Positions 1-7,698 of a stretch of DNA of 64,000 nucleotides are shown here, piece by piece. The stretch comes from JADLGL01 sp963732865 (GTDB lineage Bacteria; Pseudomonadota; Alphaproteobacteria; Rhizobiales; Kaistiaceae), in assembly GCA_963732865.1 (NCBI GenBank), contig CAVTBC010000004.1, positions 806,001-870,000 of the forward strand, written 5' to 3'. A program made the translations under genes and the position numbers. Positions within the stretch are counted from its first letter, which is position 1. Each line of letters starts with the position of its first letter. The notes beneath the pieces were generated by a model. It saw only the letters and a program-made list of their open reading frames with translations, did not search any database and had not been told where the DNA came from.

Positions 1-950
1 ATCTCTGCGCCGGTCACGGGATGCGCGAAGCCGAGCAGCCAAGCGTGGAGCGCCTGCCGGCGGAAGGCACGCACGATATCGCGTGCGTGCTCCGGCAGCT
101 TGGCCGCCTTGGTGTTCATGCCGGCGCCATAGTCGGCGTCGCCGATCAGCGGGTGGCCGATCGCGGCGAGATGGACGCGGATCTGATGCGTCCGGCCGGT
201 CTCCAGTTCGAGCCCGATCAGCGATGCGATCGGCGCGGCCTTCGGTCCGAAGACTTGCTCGACCTCATAATGGGTGATCGCTTCGCGCCCGGACTCGCCC
301 TTGGCGATCGCCATCTTCTTGCGGTTCTTGGCGGAGCGTCCGATCGCTGCCTCGACCGTGCCAACCGACGGCGATGGCACGCCCCAGGCAACCGCCTTGT
401 AGCCACGCACAAGCGGTCCTTCGCGGCCGTGATCGGCGAACTGCGCGGCCAGGCTCTGATGCGCCCGATCGCTCTTGGCGACGACGAGGAGCCCGGTGGT
501 GTCCTTGTCGAGGCGATGAACAATGCCCGGCCGGCGAACGCCGCCAATGCCTGAAAGGCTTGCGCCGCAGTGGGCGATCAGGGCGTTGACGAGCGTTCCG
601 CCGCTGTGCCCGGGGGCAGGGTGGACGACGAGACCGGCCGGTTTGTTGATGACGATGAGATCGGCGTCCTCATAGACGATGTCGAGCGGGATCGCCTCTC
701 CCGCGGGGGCGGCCGGCAATGGCGCCGGCAGCGTCACTTTCGCCCGGTCGCCGGCGTTGACCGGGTGTTTTGGCTCCACTACCGTCGCGCCGCCGATCGT
801 GACCTGACCATCGAGGATCAGGGCTTTCGCCCGGCTGCGGCTCAACTCGGCGACCGCGCCGGCAAGGAACGCATCAAGACGGGTGCCGGCGTTTTCCGGC
901 AGGACCGCTACTTCGACCAAGGTCGGATGTTCTTCGGAGTTTGCGTTCAT
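1..950 (-). CDS. rluD: RluC/RluD-family 23S rRNA pseudouridine synthase (3' end outside window)
   Basis: Isomerises specific uridines to pseudouridine in large-subunit rRNA. The visible 316 codons show an N-terminal S4-like RNA-binding segment (about residues 20-75) and then the catalytic domain. This carries NKPAGLVVHP (102-111), the family motif HRLDKDTTG with the catalytic Asp at about residue 148, and GRTHQIRVHLA further on. The start ATG at 950 overlaps by two bases the start of the divergent gene at 949, so both are expressed from one very compact region. The C-terminus runs off the left edge. The family assignment is firm; the choice of rluD over rluC or rluA rests on overall resemblance. 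Confidence 0.93.
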   Translation of the reverse strand, partial: MNANSEEHPTLVEVAVLPENAGTRLDAFLAGAVAELSRSRAKALILDGQVTIGGATVVEPKHPVNAGDRAKVTLPAPLPAAPAGEAIPLDIVYEDADLIVINKPAGLVVHPAPGHSGGTLVNALIAHCGASLSGIGGVRRPGIVHRLDKDTTGLLVVAKSDRAHQSLAAQFADHGREGPLVRGYKAVAWGVPSPSVGTVEAAIGRSAKNRKKMAIAKGESGREAITHYEVEQVFGPKAAPIASLIGLELETGRTHQIRVHLAAIGHPLIGDADYGAGMNTKAAKLPEHARDIVRAFRRQALHAWLLGFAHPVTGAE

Positions 951-1344
951 GTCTTCCCAATCCGGCGCCCCCAAGGACCCGCCGCTCGATCCGGCGCTGA
1001 TCCGCGTTCAGAAACGCTTGCGCTTGATGATGATTATCGGGCTGTCGACGCTGGGGGTCGGCGTCGTCGCGGTTCTGATTGCGATCATCTACCGCTTTTT
1101 CATTGCCGATTCGACAGACGGGCAATTGGCCGAGGCGGCGGCCCAGCTGACGCAGCCGCCAACCGTCATCACCGGCGAGGTGACGGCGGAAGCTGTTGGC
1201 CTCGCGCCGGAGGCCGAACTGGTGCAGCAGACGATCGACGGCACACAGCTGGTTCTCACTTTCCGCGACGATGCAGGGCTCGTCACGGTCATCGTCGACA
1301 CCGCAACGATGACGGTGGTCCGCCGGTTTAGGGTGACCGACTAG
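949..1344 (+). CDS. Small single-pass membrane protein (DUF6476-like)
   Basis: Encodes 131 residues: a short proline-rich cytosolic N-terminus, one strongly hydrophobic helix (about residues 27-49, with GLSTLGVGVVAVLIAI), then a soluble domain rich in beta-type sequence ending with a DTATMTVVRRF stretch. It is divergent from the pseudouridine synthase and shares its start region. A small membrane protein of this kind beside an RluD-type gene is, from memory, common in Hyphomicrobiales (DUF6476); I could not check that. The ATG at 949 is chosen because the hydrophilic leader and helix follow directly; a later ATG at 1027 would remove the cytosolic tail. Function unknown. Confidence 0.7.
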   Translation: MSSQSGAPKDPPLDPALIRVQKRLRLMMIIGLSTLGVGVVAVLIAIIYRFFIADSTDGQLAEAAAQLTQPPTVITGEVTAEAVGLAPEAELVQQTIDGTQLVLTFRDDAGLVTVIVDTATMTVVRRFRVTD

Positions 1345-1422
1345 CCTGCTTGTCGCCCCTCCGGCGCTCGCCTTGTCAAGCGAAGGGCTGGGGGGCTATA
1401 TCCGCCCTTGCGCCACGCGCCC

Positions 1423-1497
1423 GCTCCCTTCGTCTAGCGGTTAGGACGCTGCCCTCTCACGGCAGAAACACCGGTTCGATTCCGGTAGGGAGTACCA
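1423..1497 (+). tRNA. tRNA-Glu (anticodon CTC)
   Basis: A complete cloverleaf can be folded by eye. The acceptor stem GCTCCCT pairs with AGGGAGT (first pair G-U), the D arm contains TAGCGGTTAGGA, and the anticodon stem CTGCC/GGCAG holds loop CTCTCAC with anticodon CTC. The T arm is ACCGG/CCGGT around TTCGATT. Discriminator A and CCA are encoded in the DNA. It lies about 2.4 kb before the first phage-type gene, so it is also a candidate attachment site, but I found no second copy of its 3' end in the window. Confidence 0.96.
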
Positions 1498-1591
1498 ATC
1501 CTGGTCCAGGATTTGGTCGGGCGACTTCCGCTTCTGCGACGGAGTCCCGCTTATGCCTTGCGGCGGGCGCTGACCCGCGTAGAAAGCGGTG

Positions 1592-2944
1592 ATGGCACTT
1601 CGCCGCTCCCTGTCGCGTCAGATCGGCCAGTTGAAGACGCTCACTTCGCAGCGGTTGTGGCTCCGGGTGCTGGTCGGCATGGCGCTCGGCGTCGGTGTCG
1701 GCTTTCTGTTGGGTCCGGGCGTCGGCATTGTTGACGCGCAAACATCGACGCTTCTGGGCGACTGGCTGGCGCTGCCGGGCCGTCTCTTCCTGGTAGCCAT
1801 CCAGTTTGTCGTGGTGCCGCTGGTCGTCGCCTCGGTAATCCGCGGCATTGCTGGCGGCCAGCGCGAAGCCGGCTTCGGCCGGCGCTCTTGGTTAACTTTG
1901 GTGTTCTTCCTGGTGACGACACTGGCGGCCGCCGTCATCGGCCTGCTTCTGGCTGCGATCGTGGGGCCGGGCCGGCTGATCGATGGCAGCGTCGTCAGCC
2001 AGGCACTTGGCGGCATTGACGGCTCGGTGCCTGCGACGGCCGTCGATCTGCCGCAGCTGTCGGACCTGCCGAGCCTGATTCTCAGCCTCTTCCCCGACGA
2101 TCCGCTGTCGTCCTTTGTCAGCGGCAACATGCTGCAGATCGTCATCGCCGCGGTGATCATCGGCGTCGCGTTGGTGCAATTGCCGCGGACGCAATCTTTC
2201 GCGCTGCTGGCGCTCCTGGCTTCGATCCAGGCGGTTTGCATGGTGATCGTGCGCTTCGTCCTGCAATTCGCGCCGATCGCCGTTTTCGGCCTAATGGCAA
2301 GCATCGCGGCGCGTATCGGCATTGCGGCGCTGATTGGAACAGCGGCCTACCTCCTGACCGTCATCGCCGGGCTTCTCATTCTGCTGGCGATCTATGTCGC
2401 CGTCGCCGCGATGGCGGGCCGCAAACCGATTGCGTTCCTTGGCACATGCCGCGAGGTGATGCTGCTCGCATTCTCGACGTCGAGTTCGGCGGCGGTGATG
2501 CCGCTGACCATGACGACGGCGGAGAAGGGCCTTGGCGTCAGTCCTGCCACCAGCCGTTTCGTGGTGCCGCTGGGAGCCACGATCAACATGGCCGGAACAG
2601 CGCTCTACCAGGCCGTGGCGACCCTGTTTCTGGCGCAAATCTTCGGCGTCGAGATCGGCATGGCCGGGGCGGCGCTGGTCGTTGTGATGGCCACCGGGTC
2701 AGCGATAGGCTCGCCGGGAACGCCGGGTGTCGGCATCGTCATCCTGGCGACGATCCTATCGGCCGTCGGGATTCCGGCCGCCGGAATTGCGATCATCCTC
2801 GGGGTCGATCGCATCCTCGACATGTGCAGGACTTCCGTGAACGTTCTCGGCGATCTCGTCGCCTGCGTGGTGGTTGATCGCGCGACGGCCAAGGTGCCTC
2901 CGAAAGAGCTGGTTCCCGGCGATCTTGAGGCCGCCGAGAGCTAG
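1592..2944 (+). CDS. Dicarboxylate/amino acid:cation symporter (DAACS family)
   Basis: Inner-membrane secondary transporter, expected to import an acidic amino acid or C4-dicarboxylate with Na+ or H+. About 450 residues, the usual family length, with eight or so hydrophobic helices. The diagnostic features are in the C-terminal half: the serine-rich re-entrant hairpin FSTSSSAAVMPL, the motif GATINMAGTALYQ that forms part of the cation/substrate site, the second hairpin SAIGSPGTPGVG, and GVDRILDMCRTSVNVLGD with the substrate-binding Asp/Arg region. ATG at 1592 is preceded directly by an in-frame GTG at 1589. It sits alone between tRNA-Glu and the CHAD gene. The exact substrate cannot be read from sequence. 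Confidence 0.9.
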   Translation: MALRRSLSRQIGQLKTLTSQRLWLRVLVGMALGVGVGFLLGPGVGIVDAQTSTLLGDWLALPGRLFLVAIQFVVVPLVVASVIRGIAGGQREAGFGRRSWLTLVFFLVTTLAAAVIGLLLAAIVGPGRLIDGSVVSQALGGIDGSVPATAVDLPQLSDLPSLILSLFPDDPLSSFVSGNMLQIVIAAVIIGVALVQLPRTQSFALLALLASIQAVCMVIVRFVLQFAPIAVFGLMASIAARIGIAALIGTAAYLLTVIAGLLILLAIYVAVAAMAGRKPIAFLGTCREVMLLAFSTSSSAAVMPLTMTTAEKGLGVSPATSRFVVPLGATINMAGTALYQAVATLFLAQIFGVEIGMAGAALVVVMATGSAIGSPGTPGVGIVILATILSAVGIPAAGIAIILGVDRILDMCRTSVNVLGDLVACVVVDRATAKVPPKELVPGDLEAAES

Positions 2945-3065
2945 CGGTGGGTCGGCGACGTTTGCCTTCGCTTCATCTCGTTGGCCGAGATTCCCGTGAC
3001 ACCTGCGACCCGGATTGACCTGCGGTCGAACTGGGCGTGAAGTGGCGGGGCAGGAGGCAAAGGCG

Positions 3066-3890
3066 TTGGCGTTCAAACTTGAGAAGGCGGAGCCGGTTGG
3101 GGCCGCCATGCGGCGCGCGCTGGCGGACGATCTTGAAATCGCCGAGGCCTTGCTGAGCGGCGGCGAATTGCCGTTCGAGACACGAGTCCACAGAGTTCGC
3201 CGCCGGCTGAAGCGCGACCGTTCCCTATTGCGGGTGTTTGACCGCACGGCGCCTGAGCTTTCACGCCGCCTGCGCGTTCTTCTCCGCGATGCCGGGCGGG
3301 CACTCGCCGGCCTTCGCGAGTCGCATGCTCTGGCCGACGCAGCCGCCGATCTCGGCCGGCGGATGGGCGAACCGGAGGAGGCCATCCTTCTGGCCGCGGC
3401 GGCGCCGGAAAATGGCGGCACGACCGATCCGGTCACGACGGTGGCGGCGGCGCAGGACCTCATCAGTGATGCGCGCAGCCTCGTCAGTCTGCTGCCGTCG
3501 AGGCACGGCAAGACATCCTACGCGAAGGCGCTTCGCCGTTCCTTTCGCCTAGCCGGCAAGGCCGAGACGAAGGCGGCGAGGTCGCACTCCACCCACGACC
3601 TTCACGAATGGCGCAAGCGTCTCAAGGACCTAGTGCATCTCACGCAATTCGGCGGGGAACGGCTGCGCCACGCCGGACGGACGCTTACCGAGGCCAAGAA
3701 GGCAGAGCAGTTGCTCGGGGACGATCATGATCTGGCGATGCTGCGCAGCCGCGTCGTCAAGCGGGGACGGACGGCGGCGGCCCGCTTCGTCAGCAATGTC
3801 GAGATCGGCGGCCGCCGGGCAAAGCTGCAAGAGAAGGCATTCGCCCTCGGCCGCAAGGTCGACCGCGCACGTCCACCGCGACTGCGCTGA
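3066..3890 (+). CDS. CHAD domain-containing protein
   Basis: Alpha-helical CHAD protein of 274 residues. The domain carries conserved histidines and many basic residues and is known to bind polyphosphate granules. Visible hallmarks are TRVHRVRRRLKRDRSLLRV near the N-terminus, then the THDLHEWRKRLKD helix and LGDDHDLAML in the second half, the paired-helix pattern of the domain. A TTG start at 3066 is preferred because AGGAGG lies about ten bases upstream; an ATG at 3015 is in frame but has no ribosome site. The 3' 101 bp overlap a small gene on the opposite strand at 3790-4017, where the phage-type DNA begins. Confidence 0.85.
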   Translation: MAFKLEKAEPVGAAMRRALADDLEIAEALLSGGELPFETRVHRVRRRLKRDRSLLRVFDRTAPELSRRLRVLLRDAGRALAGLRESHALADAAADLGRRMGEPEEAILLAAAAPENGGTTDPVTTVAAAQDLISDARSLVSLLPSRHGKTSYAKALRRSFRLAGKAETKAARSHSTHDLHEWRKRLKDLVHLTQFGGERLRHAGRTLTEAKKAEQLLGDDHDLAMLRSRVVKRGRTAAARFVSNVEIGGRRAKLQEKAFALGRKVDRARPPRLR

Positions 3891-4017
3891 TATCCATCGC
3901 CTCGGCCATCGTCCTATAGCGGCGTGTTCGGGCGGTGCGCCATGCCCAGGCGCCCGAGATATAGCCCGCCGCAAACGAAGCCACGGCGACGAGCAGGGTG
4001 CTTAGGGTCAGCGCCAT
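3790..4017 (-). CDS. Small single-helix membrane protein, possibly phage early gene
   Basis: 75 residues: an N-terminal hydrophobic helix (about residues 3-27, LSTLLVAVASFAAGYISGAW) followed by a basic tail. It is translationally coupled to the gene above it: the upstream stop (TGA at 4008-4010) lies just inside this gene, whose ATG is at 4015-4017. The last 30 codons are antisense to the end of the CHAD gene and look like low-complexity read-through (GRGRM, GGRRSRHC). The original gene may have been shorter and its 3' end may mark a junction between phage and chromosomal DNA. No family recognised. Confidence 0.45.
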   Translation of the reverse strand: MALTLSTLLVAVASFAAGYISGAWAWRTARTRRYRTMAEAMDISAVAVDVRGRPCGRGRMPSLAALPGGRRSRHC

Positions 4018-4370
4018 GGCGGATCCTCGCTGCGTTCCGTGTCGTTCGCCGCTTCGTCGCGATGATATTCCGTTGCCGCCTGACGGTCGGTGAGAAGGTC
4101 ATAGGCTGGGTCCGGCCAGTCGAAGTCCGGATGACGTGTCAGGAACCGGCGCGCGGTCCTGGCAGCGTCGCCATCGGCGCTCCAAGCGGACCATGGCTCG
4201 CGCAGATAGGCGAGGACCGCGTCTCGGCGCCGGCGGCGGGCCATGTGGCAGTGGAAGCGGAGCCGGGCCGCTTCGGCCTCAGGGTCGCCCCGGAAGCCGA
4301 GCAAGTCGCTGCCGTTCACGCGGTGTAACGCTGACGCGATGTCTGCAAGGGTTTTGTGGTACGGGGTCAT
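4008..4370 (-). CDS. Hypothetical protein in the repressor-controlled minus-strand operon
   Basis: About 120 residues, charged and histidine/arginine-rich, with no membrane segment or recognised domain. Composition (DIASALHRVNGSDLLGF, AYLREPWSAW, RRFLTRHPDFDWPDP) looks like a real soluble protein. ATG at 4370 is used; an in-frame GTG at 4394 would add eight residues. An operator-like repeat lies 44 bp upstream of the ATG, so expression is probably controlled by the repressor encoded at 4437-4772. It overlaps the start of the small membrane protein downstream, forming a two-gene unit. Confidence 0.55.
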   Translation of the reverse strand: MTPYHKTLADIASALHRVNGSDLLGFRGDPEAEAARLRFHCHMARRRRRDAVLAYLREPWSAWSADGDAARTARRFLTRHPDFDWPDPAYDLLTDRQAATEYHRDEAANDTERSEDPPWR

Positions 4371-4407
4371 GCATCGATGGTGGACCACCTCCACCTCAGG
4401 AGCAAAT

Positions 4408-4441
4408 AAATATGTGGAGCTAGTCCACTACTACCGTCAGC
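4408..4441 (-). promoter_or_regulatory. Promoter/operator copy 1 beside the XRE repressor
   Basis: Read on the minus strand: a -35-like CTGACG, then 17 bases, then CCACATAT. The dyad GTGGA-CTAGC-TCCAC (4414-4428) covers the region just before the -10. The same geometry recurs at 4830-4858 on the other strand. An 11-bp palindrome GGTGGACCACC at 4379-4389, inside the leader of the downstream gene, may be a further half-site. Confidence 0.6.
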
Positions 4442-4772
4442 TGCCGGTCTTCAGCAGAGTCTCAATGACCGCGTGGATTTGGCGCTGCTGGTCTGCGGGC
4501 GCTTTCTTGAGCGTTTCGTATATCGACCAGGGAGCGTCGGGCATCGTCGGATCGCGGATGAGAAGATCTGCCACGGTGCAGCCATAGGCCTCGGCCGCGG
4601 CCTCAAGAAGTCCTTGTGAATAGGGGCTTCTCATATTCTCGATCTTGGACAGTTGGGTGCGAGAGATGTCGAGGCGGAGGGCCGCCTGTTCCTGCGAGAG
4701 TCCGCGATATTGCCGCCACTGTTGGAGGAAGTGACGGCGCAGTTCGCGGCGGGGGTGTTTGACCGAAGGCAT
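4437..4772 (-). CDS. XRE/Cro-type helix-turn-helix repressor
   Basis: 111 residues with a single Cro/CI-type DNA-binding domain. The helix-turn-helix lies at about residues 24-62: RGLSQEQAALRLDIS (helices 1-2) and RTQLSKIENMRSPYS (recognition helix), followed by EAAAEAYGCTVADLL. The C-terminal 40 residues are helical and may mediate dimerisation; there is no LexA-type peptidase domain, so RecA-driven cleavage is not expected. ATG at 4772 follows CGGAGT. Two near-identical dyads flank the gene, one on each side, the arrangement of a lysogeny or plasmid-type switch. It most likely represses both divergent early promoters of the phage region. Confidence 0.8.
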   Translation of the reverse strand: MPSVKHPRRELRRHFLQQWRQYRGLSQEQAALRLDISRTQLSKIENMRSPYSQGLLEAAAEAYGCTVADLLIRDPTMPDAPWSIYETLKKAPADQQRQIHAVIETLLKTGS

Positions 4773-4829
4773 GACTCCGGTTGTAGGCCGGTTGTGTTAA
4801 CGGTCTATCGCATCTCATCCACATAGTGC

Positions 4830-4858
4830 TTGACATCCACCGTGGAGCCAGTCCACAT
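4830..4858 (+). promoter_or_regulatory. Promoter/operator copy 2 beside the XRE repressor
   Basis: A consensus -35 TTGACA (4830-4835) is followed after 17 bases by CCACATAC as a weak -10. The dyad GTGGA-GCCAG-TCCAC (4842-4856) lies inside this promoter, and a further GTGGA half-site sits at 4820-4824 on the opposite strand (TCCAC as written). The promoter points rightwards, towards 5581-6719. Matching sequence and spacing with the copy at 4414-4428 support shared control by the adjacent repressor. Confidence 0.62.
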
Positions 4859-5003
4859 ACGAGGCATGAAACGGATCGCGAACAAACAACCAGGAACAAC
4901 CGGCGCCGACGTGGAAGCGAAGCCGAATGTCACGGATTCACCGTCTGGAAGCAGACAATCGCCCGTGGCGCGTTCTGCCGCGGGCCGTGGTGTTCGAGAG
5001 TCG

Positions 5004-5252
5004 CTAGCCGGAGGCGGCTCGGCCCGCAGCCAATGCCTCAACGACAGAAGCGTAAGCATGCCGCGGGACGATAAGGCGCACGACGACAGCGCGTTCGCTT
5101 TCCGGCGTGCCGACCAGCGGCCGGTCGACATAGAAGGTGAGGCGTATGAAATCGCCGCAATCATCGGCATTGGCGACGCCGGTGGTGAAGGTCTCAAATA
5201 TCGGTACCGGCTCGGTAATCAGCGGCACCGGAGGTGGGGCTTTTCGCGGCAT
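5004..5252 (-). CDS. Small hypothetical protein
   Basis: 82 residues. After a short proline-rich leader (MPRKAPPPVPLITEP) the sequence IFETFTTGVANADDCGD, IRLTFYVDRPL, ERAVVVRLIVPRHA reads like a compact alpha/beta protein with normal codon use. ATG at 5252 has GGAGAA nine bases upstream. It lies antisense within the early phage-type region and points towards the repressor gene. No family recognised; a phage origin is inferred from position only. Confidence 0.6.
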   Translation of the reverse strand: MPRKAPPPVPLITEPVPIFETFTTGVANADDCGDFIRLTFYVDRPLVGTPESERAVVVRLIVPRHAYASVVEALAAGRAASG

Positions 5253-5580
5253 TGCGGTTCTCCGAATCGAACTAATCCCGATACAATCTATAGTCGCAGG
5301 CGCTACAACCAACCTGACCTTTCGTCCAGGGGGCATCCGCCGCAATCCACGCAACCCCTGACACATCTCGGCAATCCGATCGCAGATTTGCCAGTGCGCC
5401 GCTTCGCCCCGCCGCTCTCCTTCGGTGATCGAAGCGCGCCGGCGGCAGCTGGCAAGCGCCGGCTGCCGCACCCATCAGCAGTGCCGGCGCCCCCGCCTCC
5501 TCCCGCGCCGGCCGGCGGCGGTTGGGGACAAACCTCGTCCTCGACCGCCGCCCCCTCTCGAGAGGGCAGGGGAGGGCGGC
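5253..5580. other. Intergenic region, no gene seen
   Basis: 328 bp between the divergent gene starts at 5252 (-) and 5581 (+). It contains low-complexity CCG/CCCGCC-rich sequence just before the + strand gene. It presumably contains promoters for both, but I cannot point to clear -35/-10 boxes. Confidence 0.4.
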
Positions 5581-6054
5581 ATGAGCACTAATTTCGGAGT
5601 CAGGTCATCGCTGCGCAGTCCTGCGGCACGGCGTATTGAGGCGGCCGGCCTGGCGTTCCAGCGGCAGCTTCAGCGGGAAGCGGAGCCGCAGCAGGACGCG
5701 CTGCCGCGGACAAAGCCCTCCGTCCGACTGTCGGCCGATCCCACGTTGGCCGGCCGCGCGGTGCGGGCCGTACAGGGGCCATGCCATCAGATCGTCGAAG
5801 AGGTGGCAGCAAAGTATCGGGTGCGCGCCGCCGACATTCTATCCGCCTCGCGCGCGCATGTTCTTATTCCGCCGCGGCATGAAGCGATGTTTCGCTGCGT
5901 TGCCGAGACGTCGCTGTCGCTGCCGGCCATCGCCCGCATCTTCCACCGCGACCACACGTCCATCGGGCACGGCGTCATGCGGCATCACATCCGCACGGGC
6001 GATCCGCTGCCGCGCGGCATGGACTGGAAAGCCGGCCGACGGAAGCGGCGGTGA
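5581..6054 (+). CDS. Phage-type protein with DnaA domain IV-like helix-turn-helix
   Basis: 157 residues. The N-terminal half is basic and low in recognisable structure. The C-terminal 75 residues match the DNA-binding domain IV of DnaA: VAAKYRVRAADILSASR (helices corresponding to ...fgv...dl.s..R), then LPAIARIFHRDHTSIGHGV, which parallels the DnaA signature GRDHTTV.HA. There is no AAA+ ATPase domain, so it could bind DnaA-box-like DNA but not act as an initiator. Stand-alone proteins of this type occur in prophages and near their control genes. ATG at 5581 has AGGGGAGGG just upstream. It is followed 65 bp later by the next + gene. Confidence 0.75.
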   Translation: MSTNFGVRSSLRSPAARRIEAAGLAFQRQLQREAEPQQDALPRTKPSVRLSADPTLAGRAVRAVQGPCHQIVEEVAAKYRVRAADILSASRAHVLIPPRHEAMFRCVAETSLSLPAIARIFHRDHTSIGHGVMRHHIRTGDPLPRGMDWKAGRRKRR

Positions 6055-6119
6055 AATTAGCCAGTTAACGGATTGAATTCGGCAATCGTCTCCAGGGCTT
6101 TGGAGCGAAAGGAGAGTTT

Positions 6120-6719
6120 GTGACCAAAAGGCGCGGGCGAAAGCGCAAGCCGGGCGTTGTCCGCTTGCCGGACGGACGGGTGAAACAAGGCGGCAAACGA
6201 GAAAGGGCCGAGGACATGCAGCGAGTGGCAAGGGAAGCGCGGGAACGTGTGTTCGGCCTGTCGAAGACGGCGGCGGCAGCGATGCCCGAAACGTCAGTCC
6301 TGGGTGGACTGGTCGCCACCGGGGAGATTTCGCGCCGGCAATATGAGGCCGCCGCCCGCTATGCGGAGATCGTCCGCCAGCACGACATCCTGCTCGGCAT
6401 GAAGGGAATGCCGCGCGCCGGCGATTTGGAGCGGCAGGGCGGCTATGATGCCGAGGACGGATCGGGCGAGGCCTATCGCGCGCGCTATCGTCACGCCATG
6501 GCGCGCTACGATCACTGCCGCGCGGCGCTGCGCGACGCCAATCGCGAGGACCGCATGGCGGCCTCGGTTGTTGACGCGGTGGCGGTCAACAATTGGTCGC
6601 TGCCGGATCTGACGCCGACATTGCGGATCGGCCTCAACCATCTCGCCCGCGCCCTCGACGTTCCCGCCGGCGGCAGCATGGGCATTGCGACCGGCGCGGG
6701 GCTGCCGGAAGGCCGTTAG
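6120..6719 (+). CDS. Hypothetical phage-type protein upstream of the terminase block
   Basis: 199 residues, strongly basic N-terminus (TKRRGRKRKPG), then helical sequence with LVATGEISRRQYEAAARYAEIV and a C-terminal segment LTPTLRIGLNHLARALDVP. The pattern (basic arm, middle helices, short hydrophobic helix bundle) is compatible with a nucleic-acid-binding phage protein, but I do not recognise a family. GTG at 6120 is preceded by AAAGGAGAG at good spacing. Its stop codon lies only 7 bp from the stop of the convergent gene at 6727. Confidence 0.65.
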   Translation: MTKRRGRKRKPGVVRLPDGRVKQGGKRERAEDMQRVAREARERVFGLSKTAAAAMPETSVLGGLVATGEISRRQYEAAARYAEIVRQHDILLGMKGMPRAGDLERQGGYDAEDGSGEAYRARYRHAMARYDHCRAALRDANREDRMAASVVDAVAVNNWSLPDLTPTLRIGLNHLARALDVPAGGSMGIATGAGLPEGR

Positions 6720-6726
6720 CGGCGCC

Positions 6727-7653
6727 CTAGGGCGTGACTTCTGCGGCGTCGACCAAGCCGCGAACGCCGGCGAGCTCGCCGGCATCGTGATCGGCTGAGA
6801 GCTGCTCCTCCTGCGTCCAAGTCGCGTCGATGCTGGCGACGAGGTCGCGATACCGGGTGCCGACGGCCTGATCATCAAAGACCAAAGTCCGCGTTGCGGT
6901 GTCGAATGTGAATGCGCCCGGACTGTTCTGCAGCAGGGTGACGATGTCGGCCGCGGTGGCGAGGCGCTGTCCGGCAAGATCGAGGCGGGCGCTGAAATAG
7001 GTGCGATCCGTTTCGACCCGCTGGACGGCTGCGTCGACAAATGTCAGCCGCTCGCTGTCGGGCAGGGGCGTCTCGATCTTGGTGATGCTTTCGATCTCGG
7101 CGTCCAGGATGTCGTGGAGCTGTCCCCGGGTCTGGTCGACGGCGCCGCTGAGCAGTGTGACCCGATCCGCCGCTTGAGCAAGCTCGGCGTCATCAAGGGC
7201 AAGGGGGCCAATGAGTGCGGCGAAGCGATCTTCGTCCCACAGCGAATCTACATCGAAGACGATGCCGTTATTGGTGGTGTCGCGCAGTTCGTTGGCCGCC
7301 CGAACCAGACTGCCGGTGTTGGTGGTTGTCGCCGCCAGCACCGACATCAGGTTCCCTTCACCGGCTTCGGCAATCTCCGCATCCAGCTTGTGTGCATCCA
7401 TGACCGCCGACACCTGGCTCCAGGAGGCGATGATGACGCCGATCGAGGCGAGGACGAGAATGATATCGAAACGGCCGGGGCGCTTATGCGTCAGGGAGGC
7501 CAGCAGGAGCGCTGCCAGAACCAGCATCGCCAGGATCGAGATGGCGCGGAAGGCAAGCGTCGAGAAGCCGGCCCAGGACGGGTAGGCGTAGATGGTCAGG
7601 GCGAGGACGACTGCGGCGAAAAACGCGAGCGCGAGGCGAGTGGTAGTACGCAA
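6727..7653 (-). CDS. Membrane protein of unknown function, N-terminal helices and long periplasmic domain
   Basis: 308 residues. Three hydrophobic helices occupy residues 7-80 (LALAFFAAVVLALTIYAY, LAFRAISILAMLVLAALLL, IILVLASIGVIIASW). The remaining 225 residues are acidic, helical and soluble, with heptad-like runs (LLSGAVDQTRGQLHDILDAEIE, VETDRTYFSARLDLAGQRLA), resembling a sensor-like or coiled-coil extracytoplasmic region. The start appears to be TTG at 7653. It converges with the phage-type gene ending at 6719 and lies downstream of the small membrane protein at 7699. No known family recognised. Confidence 0.65.
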   Translation of the reverse strand: MRTTTRLALAFFAAVVLALTIYAYPSWAGFSTLAFRAISILAMLVLAALLLASLTHKRPGRFDIILVLASIGVIIASWSQVSAVMDAHKLDAEIAEAGEGNLMSVLAATTTNTGSLVRAANELRDTTNNGIVFDVDSLWDEDRFAALIGPLALDDAELAQAADRVTLLSGAVDQTRGQLHDILDAEIESITKIETPLPDSERLTFVDAAVQRVETDRTYFSARLDLAGQRLATAADIVTLLQNSPGAFTFDTATRTLVFDDQAVGTRYRDLVASIDATWTQEEQLSADHDAGELAGVRGLVDAAEVTP

Positions 7654-7698
7654 TGGAAGGGTCCCCCCAGTCGGGTGTCAGGAAGCGCGGCCTTGTCT

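Noticed and set aside
4866..5591. Long + strand frame starting just after the operator/promoter at 4830-4858
   Set aside because: It opens plausibly (MKRIANKQ) but soon becomes arginine/glycine-rich and runs antisense across the better supported gene at 5004-5252. At most a short gene, possibly frameshifted, may lie at its beginning.
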